Of a DNA stretch of 64,000 nt, positions 16,723 through 25,582 are shown piece by piece. A program made the position numbers and the translations under genes. This DNA comes from Panacagrimonas sp041603235. Its GTDB lineage: Bacteria > Pseudomonadota > Gammaproteobacteria > Nevskiales > Nevskiaceae. The stretch lies in contig JBFIES010000001.1 in assembly GCA_041603235.1 (NCBI GenBank), positions 620,001-684,000 on the forward strand, given 5' to 3'. Within the stretch, counting starts at the first letter, position 1; each line of letters opens with the position of its first letter. The notes beneath the pieces were generated by a model. That model made no database searches. It saw only the letters and a program-made list of their open reading frames with translations, and was not told the DNA's origin.

Positions 16723-18069
16723 GTGACTGAACCAACTTTGCGCACGATCTACGCAGTATCCGAGCTGGCGCAAACCCTGCGCGCGCTGGTTGAAGACAGC
16801 CTGCCGCGCGTATGGGTAGAAGGCGAAATCTCAAATTTCAGCCGGCCGGCTTCCGGTCATTGGTATTTCACGATCAAGGACGCCAAGTCACAATTGCGCT
16901 GCGCGATGTTTCGCGGCGCCAATCAGCTGGTCAGACCGCAGCCTGCAAATGGTGATCGTGTCCTGCTGCGCGCCTCGGTGAGTTTCTATACCGCCAGGGG
17001 CGATCTCCAACTAATCTGCGAGCACATGGAGCCCGCTGGCGAAGGTGCCTTGCTCCAGGCCTTTGAAGCGCTCAAGCGCAGGCTCGCGAGCGAAGGTTTG
17101 TTCGATGAGGCGCTCAAGCGGCCCATACCGGCAATGCCGTCCAGCATTGGCCTCATCACCTCTGGGACCGGCGCGGCGGTTCAAGACGTCAAGGCCGCGC
17201 TGGCACGGCGCTTCGGTATGGCCAAGGTTTTTCTCTGGCCGGTTCCCGTGCAGGGTGATGCGGCGGCGCCGGCGATCGTCAAGGCGCTACAGCAACTGCC
17301 GCAACGCGCACCGGTCGAGGTCATTCTCCTGGTTCGCGGGGGCGGATCGCTGGAAGACCTGTGGGCCTTTAATGAAGAAATCGTGGCGCGTGCTGTCCGT
17401 GCCTGCACCGTCCCGGTCGTCAGCGGCATCGGTCACGAAATCGACACCACCATTTGCGACTACGTTGCTGACTTGCGCGCTACCACCCCCACTGCTGCTG
17501 CAGAGTTGGTCAGCCCGGACGCCCGACAACTCCTGCACCGCATCGCAGAATCGGAAGCTCATCTGGCTGAAGCCCTGGAAGACGGCATGGCGGCTAAGCG
17601 CGCCAAGCTTGAGCACCTGCAGGCCAGACTCAGACTGGTTCATCCGCAGCGGGCCATTCAGGACCGCGCGCAACGACTGGACGAGATAGAACATCGCCTG
17701 ACTCTGACCACCGGGCGCCACCTGACTGTCCAGCGTGCCCGCCTTGAACATCTTCGGCAGCGATTGTCGGCACAGCACCCGGCGCGCGCCCTGCGCCAGA
17801 TTGGCATGCGGCTGGATGCATCATTGCAACGCCTGATCCACGCACAACGCGGAATGCTTCGCCAGCACGAGGCGCAGCTTGATCGCGCATCGGCGATTCT
17901 GAAGAGCCTGAGCCCAAAAGCCGTGCTCGACCGCGGCTACGCGCTGGCCCGTCTGCAGGACGGCACAGTTCTGCGCAATCCGAAGCAGGTTCCGGCTGAT
18001 GCCGAGTTCGAACTGCTGCTCGCTCAAGGGCAGATTCGCGCCAGGCGGACACCTCCAGAACGCGCATAA
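16723..18069 (+). CDS. xseA: Exodeoxyribonuclease VII large subunit
   Basis: Large subunit of exonuclease VII, which degrades single-stranded DNA. The 448-residue product has an N-terminal OB-fold domain (SLPRVWVEGEISNFSRPASG, GHWYFTIKDAKSQLRCAMFR), the catalytic core with PVVSGIGHEIDTTICDYVAD and DLRATTPTAAAELVSPD, and a long helical C-terminal region with repeated LxxRL patterns. Start is GTG at 16723, divergent from guaB. xseB is not adjacent: the next gene is the convergent lipoprotein. Confidence 0.96.
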   Translation: MTEPTLRTIYAVSELAQTLRALVEDSLPRVWVEGEISNFSRPASGHWYFTIKDAKSQLRCAMFRGANQLVRPQPANGDRVLLRASVSFYTARGDLQLICEHMEPAGEGALLQAFEALKRRLASEGLFDEALKRPIPAMPSSIGLITSGTGAAVQDVKAALARRFGMAKVFLWPVPVQGDAAAPAIVKALQQLPQRAPVEVILLVRGGGSLEDLWAFNEEIVARAVRACTVPVVSGIGHEIDTTICDYVADLRATTPTAAAELVSPDARQLLHRIAESEAHLAEALEDGMAAKRAKLEHLQARLRLVHPQRAIQDRAQRLDEIEHRLTLTTGRHLTVQRARLEHLRQRLSAQHPARALRQIGMRLDASLQRLIHAQRGMLRQHEAQLDRASAILKSLSPKAVLDRGYALARLQDGTVLRNPKQVPADAEFELLLAQGQIRARRTPPERA

Positions 18070-18072
18070 GAA

Positions 18073-18110
18073 AACGGCGGCGCTTGCGTAGATTCGCAGG
18101 CGCCGCCGTT
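18073..18110 (-). terminator. GC-rich hairpin between xseA and the convergent lipoprotein gene
   Basis: An 11-bp perfect stem (AACGGCGGCGC at 18073-18083 with GCGCCGCCGTT at 18100-18110). On the minus strand it is followed by TTTTCTT, so it most likely terminates the lipoprotein transcript. The plus strand lacks a T-run. Confidence 0.75.
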
Positions 18111-18138
18111 GCCATTCAGCTGGGACTGAGCAGCAGGC

Positions 18139-19797
18139 TCAGGGCGTGTCCGCCGCTGGGGCTGTCACGGTCAATGAGGCCTGGCCGGTGACATCCGTGA
18201 TGTCGTCTTCACTCACCGCAGACTCGTCCAAGGAGCCGCGAACCAAGGTCGCATTGACGTTTACCGTCGCCTCCTCGTCTCCCGCACTGAGCAGGGAAAC
18301 CGCGATGCCCGGTTCAGGGCCATTGCCGAAGTTGGTGACACCGGCAACCACGCGTTCTTCATCGTCCATGTCCACAGCTGGATCCACCGTCCAGAAAACG
18401 TGCCGGCCCACATCGAAACTCACTGGAACCGCTCCATCACCAGCGGGCGTGAAGGTGCCACGTGCTGTGTACTTCAATTGACCATTGATTTCGTCAATCA
18501 AGGCGGGCGTTGTTTCCGGCGTAACCGTCAGCGAACTTGCGATGGCGGTCGGATCTTCCTCGGCATCGAGGCCCGGGAGTACTTCGATCACCAAAGGCGC
18601 ACTGTTGGGCGTATAAATATTGTCTTCATCGGTGATTTCTACCGGCCCGTAACGGCTGCAGACTGCAGTAACGCCGGGATTGGCACCAAAAGCCTGGTTG
18701 GCTCGAGCGAACAAGGCGGAGCCAAAGCTCAGTACCGGCAGAACCTCCTCTTCCTCAGTGGTTTCTTCAGTTTCTTCAGTCCCATCGTCTGTCAGATCGG
18801 GAAATGCCGATGAGCAATCCGTCACGGTGGCGTCAACCAGATCAAAACGTGACCTGACCTGAGAGCTCAGATCCTGAGTCTCGTCGGTGCCGTCACCATC
18901 AAGATCGCCAAAATTGCCGACCAGTTTTAGCAACTGGGAGAAACCCACGACCAGCCGATTTTCACCATCTGCTGCGTCGGCCGGATAGAAACCATCTTCC
19001 TGCTGGAGACTGACCGAGACTGGTTCGGCAACACGCAGGTCAAGTGTCGCCTGGCGACCACTGCAAGCCTCCACCACCGGTATTGCCTGCAAAGTCAGGG
19101 TTTGCGGCAAAGGAAAGGCCACGCGATCAGTTCCGCTTATAGAAACCCGACCATCCAGCCCGACCACAATCAGATCGTCCATCGGCGTTTCAAATCCGAA
19201 AGTGGCAGATCCGGTGATGTCCTGAGATTCACCATTGATCATCGCCTGCACTGAGTAGATCTCGGAGGTGACGGGCGCCATGGCTACCACGTCAGGCAGA
19301 TCAGTTGCGCTGGTGCCCGAACCCAAGGCAATTCTGAAAGGTCCTGGATCAAGCGCATCCACTTCCACTTCAAAGGTCTGACTCAGGCCCTGATACTCCG
19401 CCGTGATCGTGACGGTGGAGCCAGCCCCAGTCTCGGAAGCTGGCAACAGGGTCCCCGGAATCAAGAACTCTCCTTCTCGACCCGGAATGGCCGTGTCGAA
19501 AGCATTGCTGACCCCCAGCACAGTGGGGTCACTGCTGGACCATGTGGCGCGCGTCGTGAAATCGCCCAGAGACCCGTCGGTAAACCGAATCAGCAAGCGC
19601 AATTGCTTGGCAATGCACTCGAGCGCCTCGCCCGTGCCGTCCGAATTCAGCGCCAAATCATTCAGCGAGGTGCTGCCGGTCAACAGGGTGTTGTCGACAA
19701 TGGTCAGGGTTTCAGGCTTGCTGCCGTCACCAATGCTGCCGCAGCCCGTCAGCACCAAGGCAAGCAAGGCGGCTGCCGTCAATTGAAATCGGTTCAT
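18139..19797 (-). CDS. Large Ig-like-domain lipoprotein, function unknown
   Basis: A 552-residue exported lipoprotein. The signal peptide LTAAALLALVLTGCGS contains the lipobox LTGC. The mature part is rich in beta-strand, Thr, Asp and Glu, with segments resembling bacterial Ig-like (Big) repeats (ARGTFTPAGDGAVPVSFDVG and related stretches). A DGDGTDE segment at about residues 300-310 resembles a calcium-binding loop, and an acidic stretch follows (TEETEETTEEEEVLPV). It probably sits at the outer membrane. It follows aspS on the same strand with 41 nt between, but it is unlikely to be functionally related. The start at 19797 gives the signal peptide; an upstream in-frame ATG at 19827 would add ten basic residues. 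Confidence 0.75.
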   Translation of the reverse strand: MNRFQLTAAALLALVLTGCGSIGDGSKPETLTIVDNTLLTGSTSLNDLALNSDGTGEALECIAKQLRLLIRFTDGSLGDFTTRATWSSSDPTVLGVSNAFDTAIPGREGEFLIPGTLLPASETGAGSTVTITAEYQGLSQTFEVEVDALDPGPFRIALGSGTSATDLPDVVAMAPVTSEIYSVQAMINGESQDITGSATFGFETPMDDLIVVGLDGRVSISGTDRVAFPLPQTLTLQAIPVVEACSGRQATLDLRVAEPVSVSLQQEDGFYPADAADGENRLVVGFSQLLKLVGNFGDLDGDGTDETQDLSSQVRSRFDLVDATVTDCSSAFPDLTDDGTEETEETTEEEEVLPVLSFGSALFARANQAFGANPGVTAVCSRYGPVEITDEDNIYTPNSAPLVIEVLPGLDAEEDPTAIASSLTVTPETTPALIDEINGQLKYTARGTFTPAGDGAVPVSFDVGRHVFWTVDPAVDMDDEERVVAGVTNFGNGPEPGIAVSLLSAGDEEATVNVNATLVRGSLDESAVSEDDITDVTGQASLTVTAPAADTP

Positions 19798-19838
19798 GTA
19801 CGTCCTGTTCCTCTGATGCTTGCGCATGGGATGTGGTT

Positions 19839-21629
19839 CTACTCTGTTGGGGTCGAGGCCTGCTTTGTGACCGTGCTTCGCAGATGGAGTTCGCGAAGAT
19901 TGCGCACATCGACCTCACCCGGCGCATTGGTCAGCGGGTCATGCGCCGTCTGAGTCTTCGGAAATGCGATGACCTCGCGGATCGAAGTCGACCCCGTCAT
20001 CAACATGACCAGGCGATCAATGCCGATCGCCAGCCCGCCGTGAGGCGGCGCCCCGAAGGACAAGGCCTCAAGCAGGAAGCCAAATTTTTCCTTCTGCTCT
20101 TCTTCGGAGATGCCCAGAAGCTCAAACACGGCCTGCTGAACGTCAGCGCGGTGAATACGCACCGACCCTCCGCCGAGTTCAACACCGTTGAGCACGATGT
20201 CGTAACCCTGCGAAACGATGGAACCCGGGTCCTTGCGGATGGCATCAGCATCAAACTGCTGCGGCGCGGTGAACGGATGATGCGGAGAGATCCAGCGTCC
20301 GTCCTTGTCGTCGTATTCAAACATTGGCCAGTCAACGATCCACAGCGCCTTCCAGCCGCTGCTGACCATGCCGATGTCCGCAGCCACTTTCAGGCGCAAT
20401 GCGCCGAGCGCATCGCTGACCACTGAAAACTTGTCCGCACCGAAGAAAATCAGGTCGCCATCCTGAGCACCGGTGCGCTCGAGGATGCCGCTCAGCGCTG
20501 CATCAGACAGATTCTTGACGATGGGCGACTGCAGACCTTCACGACCCTTGGCCGCCTCGTTGACCTTGATCCAGGCCAGCCCTTTGGCGCCGTACTGGCC
20601 GACAAACCCGGTGTAGGCATCGATCTGGCCGCGCGAAAGCTTCGTGGCACCCTCGGGCACTCGCAAGGCGCTGACCCGGCATTTCGGATCCTGAGCCGGC
20701 CGCGCAAAAACCTTGAAGTCGGAATCGGCTACCAGATCCTTGATATCGACCAGCTCCAGCGGATTACGCAGGTCCGGTTTGTCCGAGCCAAAGCGGGCCA
20801 TGGCCTCTGCGTAAGGCATTCTTGGCAACTCGCCAAGATCAACGTCCAGCACCTTCTGAAATAGGTCCCGCACCAGCGACTCGATCATTTGCATGATCTG
20901 GTCCTGTGTCTGGAAGGAGGTTTCGATATCCAGCTGGGTGAACTCGGGCTGGCGATCGGCACGAAGATCTTCGTCGCGGAAGCAGCGCGCTATCTGGTAG
21001 TAGCGATCCAGCCCCCCCACCATCAACAGCTGCTTGAATAGCTGCGGCGACTGCGGCAGCGCAAAGAAATGCCCTGGATGAGTACGCGAAGGCACCAAGT
21101 AGTCGCGCGCACCCTCGGGTGTTGCGCGGGTGAGGATCGGGGTTTCTACTTCAAGAAACCCGTTCTCATCCATGTGATTGCGAATGCGCCGGATGATGTC
21201 ATGGCGCAGCTTGAGATTCTTTTGCAGGGCAGGTCTGCGCAGATCGACATAGCGATACTTGAGGCGCGTCTCCTCACCGACATTCTCATCATCCAGATGG
21301 AACGGCGGCGTCAGCGCGCTGCTCAATAGCTCCGCCTGCTTGCCCAGTACTTCAATCTGGCCCGTGCTCAGGTTGGCATTCTCGGTGCCCGCCGGCCTGG
21401 GGCGCACCCGCCCCGTAATGCGCACGACAAACTCCGAGCGAAAACGGTCGGCCAGTGCAAAGGCCTCGACGGTATCGGGGTCAAACACGCACTGGAGCAG
21501 GCCTTCGCGATCACGAAGGTCAATAAAAATGACACCACCGTGGTCTCGGCGGCGGTGCACCCAGCCACAGACCGTAACGGTTTCGCCGATCAGTGTTTCG
21601 TTAACCTGACCGCAGTAATGGGAACGCAT
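19839..21629 (-). CDS. aspS: Aspartate--tRNA ligase
   Basis: Class II aminoacyl-tRNA synthetase charging tRNA-Asp. The 596-residue product starts MRSHYCGQVNETLIGETVTV with the OB-fold anticodon domain (VCGWVHRRRDHGGVIFIDLR). It has the class II motifs in FRDEDLRADRQPEFTQLDIE and GGGSVRIHRADVQQAVFELL and the terminal motif GLAIGIDRLVMLMTGSTSIR. The bacterial GAD insertion length is present. The frame is open upstream to 21905 but that part is antisense to low-complexity fmdB sequence. It follows fmdB in the common fmdB-aspS order. A hairpin lies in the leader (21655-21679). Confidence 0.97.
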   Translation of the reverse strand: MRSHYCGQVNETLIGETVTVCGWVHRRRDHGGVIFIDLRDREGLLQCVFDPDTVEAFALADRFRSEFVVRITGRVRPRPAGTENANLSTGQIEVLGKQAELLSSALTPPFHLDDENVGEETRLKYRYVDLRRPALQKNLKLRHDIIRRIRNHMDENGFLEVETPILTRATPEGARDYLVPSRTHPGHFFALPQSPQLFKQLLMVGGLDRYYQIARCFRDEDLRADRQPEFTQLDIETSFQTQDQIMQMIESLVRDLFQKVLDVDLGELPRMPYAEAMARFGSDKPDLRNPLELVDIKDLVADSDFKVFARPAQDPKCRVSALRVPEGATKLSRGQIDAYTGFVGQYGAKGLAWIKVNEAAKGREGLQSPIVKNLSDAALSGILERTGAQDGDLIFFGADKFSVVSDALGALRLKVAADIGMVSSGWKALWIVDWPMFEYDDKDGRWISPHHPFTAPQQFDADAIRKDPGSIVSQGYDIVLNGVELGGGSVRIHRADVQQAVFELLGISEEEQKEKFGFLLEALSFGAPPHGGLAIGIDRLVMLMTGSTSIREVIAFPKTQTAHDPLTNAPGEVDVRNLRELHLRSTVTKQASTPTE

Positions 21630-21654
21630 GGATTCAGCTTCGCCAGCAAAATTG

Positions 21655-21679
21655 GGGTCGCGGATTGTAGCCGCGACCC
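21655..21679 (-). repeat. Inverted repeat in the aspS leader
   Basis: Perfect 9-bp stem (GGGTCGCGG / CCGCGACCC, 7-nt loop) between fmdB and aspS. On the minus strand it is followed by CCAATTTTG, a short T-run, so it could act as a weak terminator or attenuator. Confidence 0.5.
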
Positions 21680-21705
21680 TGCTCGCTTGCTTGGAAAGTA
21701 CCGCG

Positions 21706-22110
21706 TCAGGCGGCTGCGCCGCTCGGCTTGGCCGGCTTGGAAGCGGCTGGGGGCGGAGCTTTTGCGGCGGGCTTGGCATCTGCCTTGGGCTTGTCAGGCT
21801 TGGCCTCCGACTTTGGCGCTGCGGCCGTTTTAGACTCGGACCCCGATGTAGAAGTTGCACTCGCAGATGCTGAGGAACCTGCTGATTTTTCAGAAGATTC
21901 ACCATCTCCGGCCAGATTTCGCTTGCCCTCGGACTTGAAGTCAGTCTCGTACCAGCCCGCGCCCTTGAGCCGGAAATTGGAAGCTGACATCAACTTGCTC
22001 AGGGCCGGCTTTCCACACTCAGGACAGTCCGTCGGCGCCGGAGCGGAAATTCGGTGATTGATTTCGGAAACGGTTCCACAAGCGCCGCAAGCATATTCGT
22101 ATAGAGGCAT
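21706..22110 (-). CDS. FmdB-family zinc ribbon protein
   Basis: A 134-residue protein. The N-terminal 70 residues are the FmdB/putative regulatory zinc ribbon (MPLYEYACGACGTVSEINHR, with CxxC pairs in YACGAC and DCPECGKPALSKLMSA). The C-terminal half is a low-complexity tail of Ser, Ala, Lys and Pro, compositionally variable in this family. Molecular function is unknown; the earlier 'regulatory protein' label is not firmly supported. It lies immediately upstream of aspS (76 nt), a widespread association in gammaproteobacteria. Confidence 0.88.
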   Translation of the reverse strand: MPLYEYACGACGTVSEINHRISAPAPTDCPECGKPALSKLMSASNFRLKGAGWYETDFKSEGKRNLAGDGESSEKSAGSSASASATSTSGSESKTAAAPKSEAKPDKPKADAKPAAKAPPPAASKPAKPSGAAA

Positions 22111-22230
22111 GGCCTAGAGACTTCTGTTCAAGAGTGGGGGGTGGTTGTTAGCTGGGACCTTTGGCGCATTTTTCAAGATGTAGGTACCCGCGTCCACAAA
22201 CCGCTGCGCCTGCCCACCCGGAATGCGGAT

Positions 22231-22707
22231 CTAGCGAAACGCTCCGGCGGCGCTGACGCGCCCATCCTGCAGGGTCACTACCCGCTTCTGGCGGCCATTT
22301 CGATAGATCCAGCGCTCCTGACCGCCGCTGTACTCCACCTCATCCGGACTCCCGATGGCGAGGCGAACTTCGTCCGAACTCATGTCCTTGAGCACTCGCT
22401 TGTCGAAAATGGCCTCGCGCATCTTCTTGTCGCGCGCCTTCCCCGCGTCGTGCGATTCCAGCCAGGCTTTGTCCTCGCCGTCGCGCGCTTGACGCGACTT
22501 CTTCGCTCGGGCGTCGTATTGCTTTGCCAGATCAAGACCTTCTACGGACGGGACCGTACTAATCTCGGGCATCTGGTGTGGTTTGTCGCCCGGCGTGCAG
22601 GGGTTGTCCGTGTACACCTTCTTGCCATCTGCCTCGCAGAGATAAACCTCGGCGCGGACGAGATGACTCAGCGCCAGCATCGACGCCAACATAAGGATCT
22701 TTCTCAT
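22231..22707 (-). CDS. DUF4124 domain-containing exported protein
   Basis: A 158-residue secreted protein. A signal peptide (ILMLASMLALSHLVRA) is followed by a DUF4124 segment, EVYLCEADGKKVYTDNPCTP, whose pair of cysteines is typical. A basic helical stretch (YDARAKKSRQARDGEDKAWL) follows, and the C-terminal part (VRLAIGSPDEVEYSGGQERW) resembles the SmpA/OmlA-type small beta fold seen in many such proteins. Function is unknown; envelope location is inferred. The ATG at 22707 has a GGGGAG ribosome-binding site and gives the signal peptide. It lies downstream of the DinB-like gene on the same strand. Confidence 0.78.
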   Translation of the reverse strand: MRKILMLASMLALSHLVRAEVYLCEADGKKVYTDNPCTPGDKPHQMPEISTVPSVEGLDLAKQYDARAKKSRQARDGEDKAWLESHDAGKARDKKMREAIFDKRVLKDMSSDEVRLAIGSPDEVEYSGGQERWIYRNGRQKRVVTLQDGRVSAAGAFR

Positions 22708-22742
22708 GTTTGCTCCCCCCATTGTTTGAGGGAAATTATGTC

Positions 22743-23282
22743 TCAAGGCAGTGCGAGCGGCACGCGGCTGATGAGGTCCGTTGACCCCAAATCCACGCCA
22801 CGCTGATTGAGCAAGGTGGTCACCTGCCCGCGATGATGCGTCTGGTGATTGAAGAAGTGCAGAAGGAGCACCGAAAACACCTGATGCTTCAATTCGCCCT
22901 TGGTGTTGGAATATTCCAGTACGTAAGACAGGTCAGCCTCAGTGAACGCACCGACCCACAACCGGATGTGGTAATCGACATTCTGCCGGTGCGCCCACAG
23001 GGGCCCAATACGATCAAAAACGGTGTCATTCAGGGCCTGCGGATTCGGCCAGATCGGCAGCGACTTTCGCATTGCTTCTTGTGAGGGCATGGTCATGAAG
23101 CGCCTCAGCCATATCGTATCGGCCACCACAATGTGGTTGAGCGTCCCCAGAATGGAAGAAAAGAAGGCGCCGCGGTCAGCGTCCACTTCGCCCGGCGCCA
23201 GTTTCTCGGCGGCTTCATAGACCTTCTGATTCATCCATTGGTTGTATTCGGCCAGCAGCTCGAGGTGAGTACGCAAATCCAT
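22743..23282 (-). CDS. DinB/YfiT-like metal-binding protein
   Basis: A 179-residue four-helix-bundle protein of the DinB superfamily. The likely metal-binding histidines lie in SSILGTLNHIVVADTIWLRR and HFFNHQTHHRGQVTTLLNQR (the HxxxH-like pair). Family members are thought to be thiol-dependent transferases or other metalloenzymes; the substrate is unknown. Despite the name there is no evidence of DNA-damage function. It is the first of a same-strand run (DinB-like, DUF4124, fmdB, aspS) and is divergent from ettA (start 23385). Confidence 0.85.
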   Translation of the reverse strand: MDLRTHLELLAEYNQWMNQKVYEAAEKLAPGEVDADRGAFFSSILGTLNHIVVADTIWLRRFMTMPSQEAMRKSLPIWPNPQALNDTVFDRIGPLWAHRQNVDYHIRLWVGAFTEADLSYVLEYSNTKGELKHQVFSVLLLHFFNHQTHHRGQVTTLLNQRGVDLGSTDLISRVPLALP

Positions 23283-23384
23283 ATCTAGGCCTTGGCTGGA
23301 GAACGAGCGAACGCCGATTCTGCATTGTCCGCGAGGTCCGTGGATAATGTGCGCCCCCTTTCAACCCTGATTCGAACCGCGACT

Positions 23385-25049
23385 ATGGCCCAGTACGTTT
23401 ACACCATGAACAAGGTGGGCAAGATTGTTCCGCCCAAGAAGGAAATCCTGCGCAATATTTCCTTGTCTTTCTTCCCGGGCGCCAAGATCGGCGTGCTCGG
23501 TTACAACGGTGCCGGCAAATCCACCTTGCTGAAAATCATGGCAGGGCTGGACACCGACATCGTCGGCGAAGCCCGCCCGCAGCCTGGACTGAAGATGGGG
23601 TATCTGCCGCAGGAGCCTCAGCTGGACCCGGCCAAGAACGTTCGTGAAAACGTGATGGAGGCCCTCTCCGAAATCACCAACGTGCAAGCCGAACTGGACG
23701 CGGTGTACGCGGCGTATGCCGAAGAAGACGCAGATTTCGACAAGCTCGCGGCCAAACAGGCCGAGCTGGAAGCCAAGCTGGAGAGCAGCGACGGCAATAA
23801 TCTGGACGTTGTGCTGGACAAGGCTGCCGAGGCCTTGAACCTGCCGCCCTGGGATGCCGACGTCACCAAACTCTCCGGCGGTGAACGTCGCCGTGTTGCC
23901 CTGTGCCGGCTTCTTCTTTCCAAGCCGGACATGATCCTGCTCGATGAGCCCACCAACCACCTCGACGCTGAATCCGTGGCCTGGCTGGAAAAATTCCTGA
24001 AAGATTTTCCGGGCACGATCATCGCAGTCACGCATGATCGCTACTTCCTCGACAACGTTGCCGGCTGGATTCTGGAACTCGACCGCGGCACCGGCATTCC
24101 CTGGGAAGGCAATTATTCTTCCTGGCTGGAACAGAAGCAGAATCGCCACGCCACCGAGCAGAAGCAGGAAGACGCGCACAGCCGTGCGATGAAAGAAGAG
24201 CTGGAGTGGGTGCGCAAGAACGCCAAGGGGCGGCAATCCAAATCCAAGGCGCGTCTCAAGGCCTACGAGGAAATGGCCAGCCAGGAGTTCCAGAAGCGCG
24301 CCGAAACTCGCGAGTTGTATATCCCGCCCGGTCCGCGTCTCGGCGACAAGGTGATTGAAGTCAACAATGTGGCCAAGAAGTATGGCGACCGAACCCTTTA
24401 CGAAGGCCTGAATTTCCAGGTGCCCAAGGGTGCATTGGTCGGCATCATTGGCGCCAACGGACGCGGCAAGACCACCTTGTTCCGCATGCTGCTCGGGCAG
24501 GAGAAGCCGGACGCCGGCGAAGTTGTCATTGGTGAAACCGTCAAACTCGCCTACGTTGATCAGAGCCGCGATGCTCTGGACGGCAACAAAAGCGTCTTTG
24601 AAGAAGTGTCGGGCGGCAATGATCTGGTCCGCGTCGGCAATTTTGAAATGCCGGCCCGCGCCTATATCGGACGTTTCAACTTCAAGGGCGACTCACAGCA
24701 GAAGCGCGTGAAAGATCTGTCAGGTGGTGAGCGCAATCGTTTGCACCTGGCCAAGCTGCTGCTCTCCGGTGGCAACGTGCTGCTGCTCGACGAACCGACC
24801 AATGATCTGGACGTGGAAACGCTGCGCGCACTGGAAGAAGCGCTGCTCGATTTTTCCGGTTGCGCCATGGTCATTTCGCATGACCGCTGGTTCCTGGACC
24901 GCATTGCCACGCACATCCTAGCTTTCGAAGACTCAGGGGAAATCACCTTCATGGAAGGCAACTATCGCGAGTACGAGGATGACTTTCGGCGTCGCAACGG
25001 TGCCGAGCCGGGGGTCAATCGCCGGGCCAGACACAAGAAGCTGGCCTGA
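23385..25049 (+). CDS. ettA: Energy-dependent translational throttle ABC-F protein
   Basis: Ribosome-associated ABC-F ATPase that gates the first elongation cycles according to energy state. The 554-residue product has two ATPase domains: Walker A GYNGAGKST with signature LSGGERRRVALC, and Walker A GANGRGKTT with signature LSGGERNRLHLA. Walker B motifs are MILLDEPTNHLD and VLLLDEPTNDLD. The basic P-site linker lies between them (VRKNAKGRQSKSKARLKAYE). The start MAQYVYTMNKVGKIVPPKKE is the conserved EttA N-terminus. It is followed by a strong terminator. Confidence 0.97.
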   Translation: MAQYVYTMNKVGKIVPPKKEILRNISLSFFPGAKIGVLGYNGAGKSTLLKIMAGLDTDIVGEARPQPGLKMGYLPQEPQLDPAKNVRENVMEALSEITNVQAELDAVYAAYAEEDADFDKLAAKQAELEAKLESSDGNNLDVVLDKAAEALNLPPWDADVTKLSGGERRRVALCRLLLSKPDMILLDEPTNHLDAESVAWLEKFLKDFPGTIIAVTHDRYFLDNVAGWILELDRGTGIPWEGNYSSWLEQKQNRHATEQKQEDAHSRAMKEELEWVRKNAKGRQSKSKARLKAYEEMASQEFQKRAETRELYIPPGPRLGDKVIEVNNVAKKYGDRTLYEGLNFQVPKGALVGIIGANGRGKTTLFRMLLGQEKPDAGEVVIGETVKLAYVDQSRDALDGNKSVFEEVSGGNDLVRVGNFEMPARAYIGRFNFKGDSQQKRVKDLSGGERNRLHLAKLLLSGGNVLLLDEPTNDLDVETLRALEEALLDFSGCAMVISHDRWFLDRIATHILAFEDSGEITFMEGNYREYEDDFRRRNGAEPGVNRRARHKKLA

Positions 25050-25071
25050 GACTCAAAGCGGTCGCGATACA

Positions 25072-25104
25072 AAAGGCCGGACCCACGGGTCCGGCCTTTT
25101 TCGT
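25072..25104 (+). terminator. Rho-independent terminator after ettA
   Basis: Perfect stem AAAAGGCCGGACCC (25072-25085) with GGGTCCGGCCTTTT (25088-25101), followed by further T residues. Confidence 0.93.
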
Positions 25105-25180
25105 TTATGCATCCAGTTAGTTTGGCTCGCCCAGAAGGGGCGAATATCAAATGAGCGTAGGCTGCACTGAGCCTACGTGG

Positions 25181-25372
25181 TCAACTTGCGGCCGGCCCCT
25201 TTGGACCAAACAAGGCCCAGCAAACCAGGCCCACGACCGGCAATAGGACAATCACGACGATCCAGATCACCTTTGCGCCGGTACCCGCGGAACTTTGTGT
25301 GATTTTCACGATGGCATAAACATCAAGAATCAGCAGGATCAGGCCAAAAATGCTGTTCACTTCAAAGTTCAT
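25181..25372 (-). CDS. PLDc_N-type small membrane protein
   Basis: A 63-residue protein with two hydrophobic helices (SIFGLILLILDVYAIVKI and VIWIVVIVLLPVVGLVCWAL) ending FGPKG. This is the signature of the phospholipase D nuclease N-terminal (PLDc_N) domain occurring as a stand-alone protein. It is predicted to sit in the inner membrane; function is unknown. It is a single gene between the ettA terminator and the divergent saccharopine-dehydrogenase-like gene. Confidence 0.8.
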   Translation of the reverse strand: MNFEVNSIFGLILLILDVYAIVKITQSSAGTGAKVIWIVVIVLLPVVGLVCWALFGPKGPAAS

Positions 25373-25512
25373 TCACGCTCTCCTTTCCTCGCGGGCAGTT
25401 CGTCAGTTGTGTTGCGCAGTCCAAGAATAGCCTACCGACCGCCCTTAGCCCGCTGGAGGCAGGGCAAGCCACTGCCGGGCTCATTTTGCTGCAGTAGCTA
25501 TGAGATTGTTAT

Positions 25513-25525
25513 GCGAAACTTTCGC
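25513..25525. repeat. Short palindrome GCGAAA-C-TTTCGC
   Basis: Perfect 6-1-6 inverted repeat 58 bp upstream of the saccharopine-dehydrogenase-like gene, in a 210-bp gap otherwise without visible features. It could be an operator; no regulator can be named. Confidence 0.3.
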
Positions 25526-25582
25526 GTCCTGCTGGCGATCCGCCGCGGCACCCATCGACCACACCGGAACTGTATCTGAGCC

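Noticed and set aside
15603..16730. Plus-strand open frame of 375 codons antisense to guaB
   Set aside because: It lies opposite a fully conserved enzyme; the composition is that of reverse-strand coding bias.
21630..21905. Upstream extension of the aspS frame
   Set aside because: The conserved synthetase begins at 21629; the extension is antisense to the low-complexity fmdB tail.
23361..24236. Minus-strand open frame antisense to ettA
   Set aside because: Shadow of a conserved ABC-F gene; no motif or start signal.
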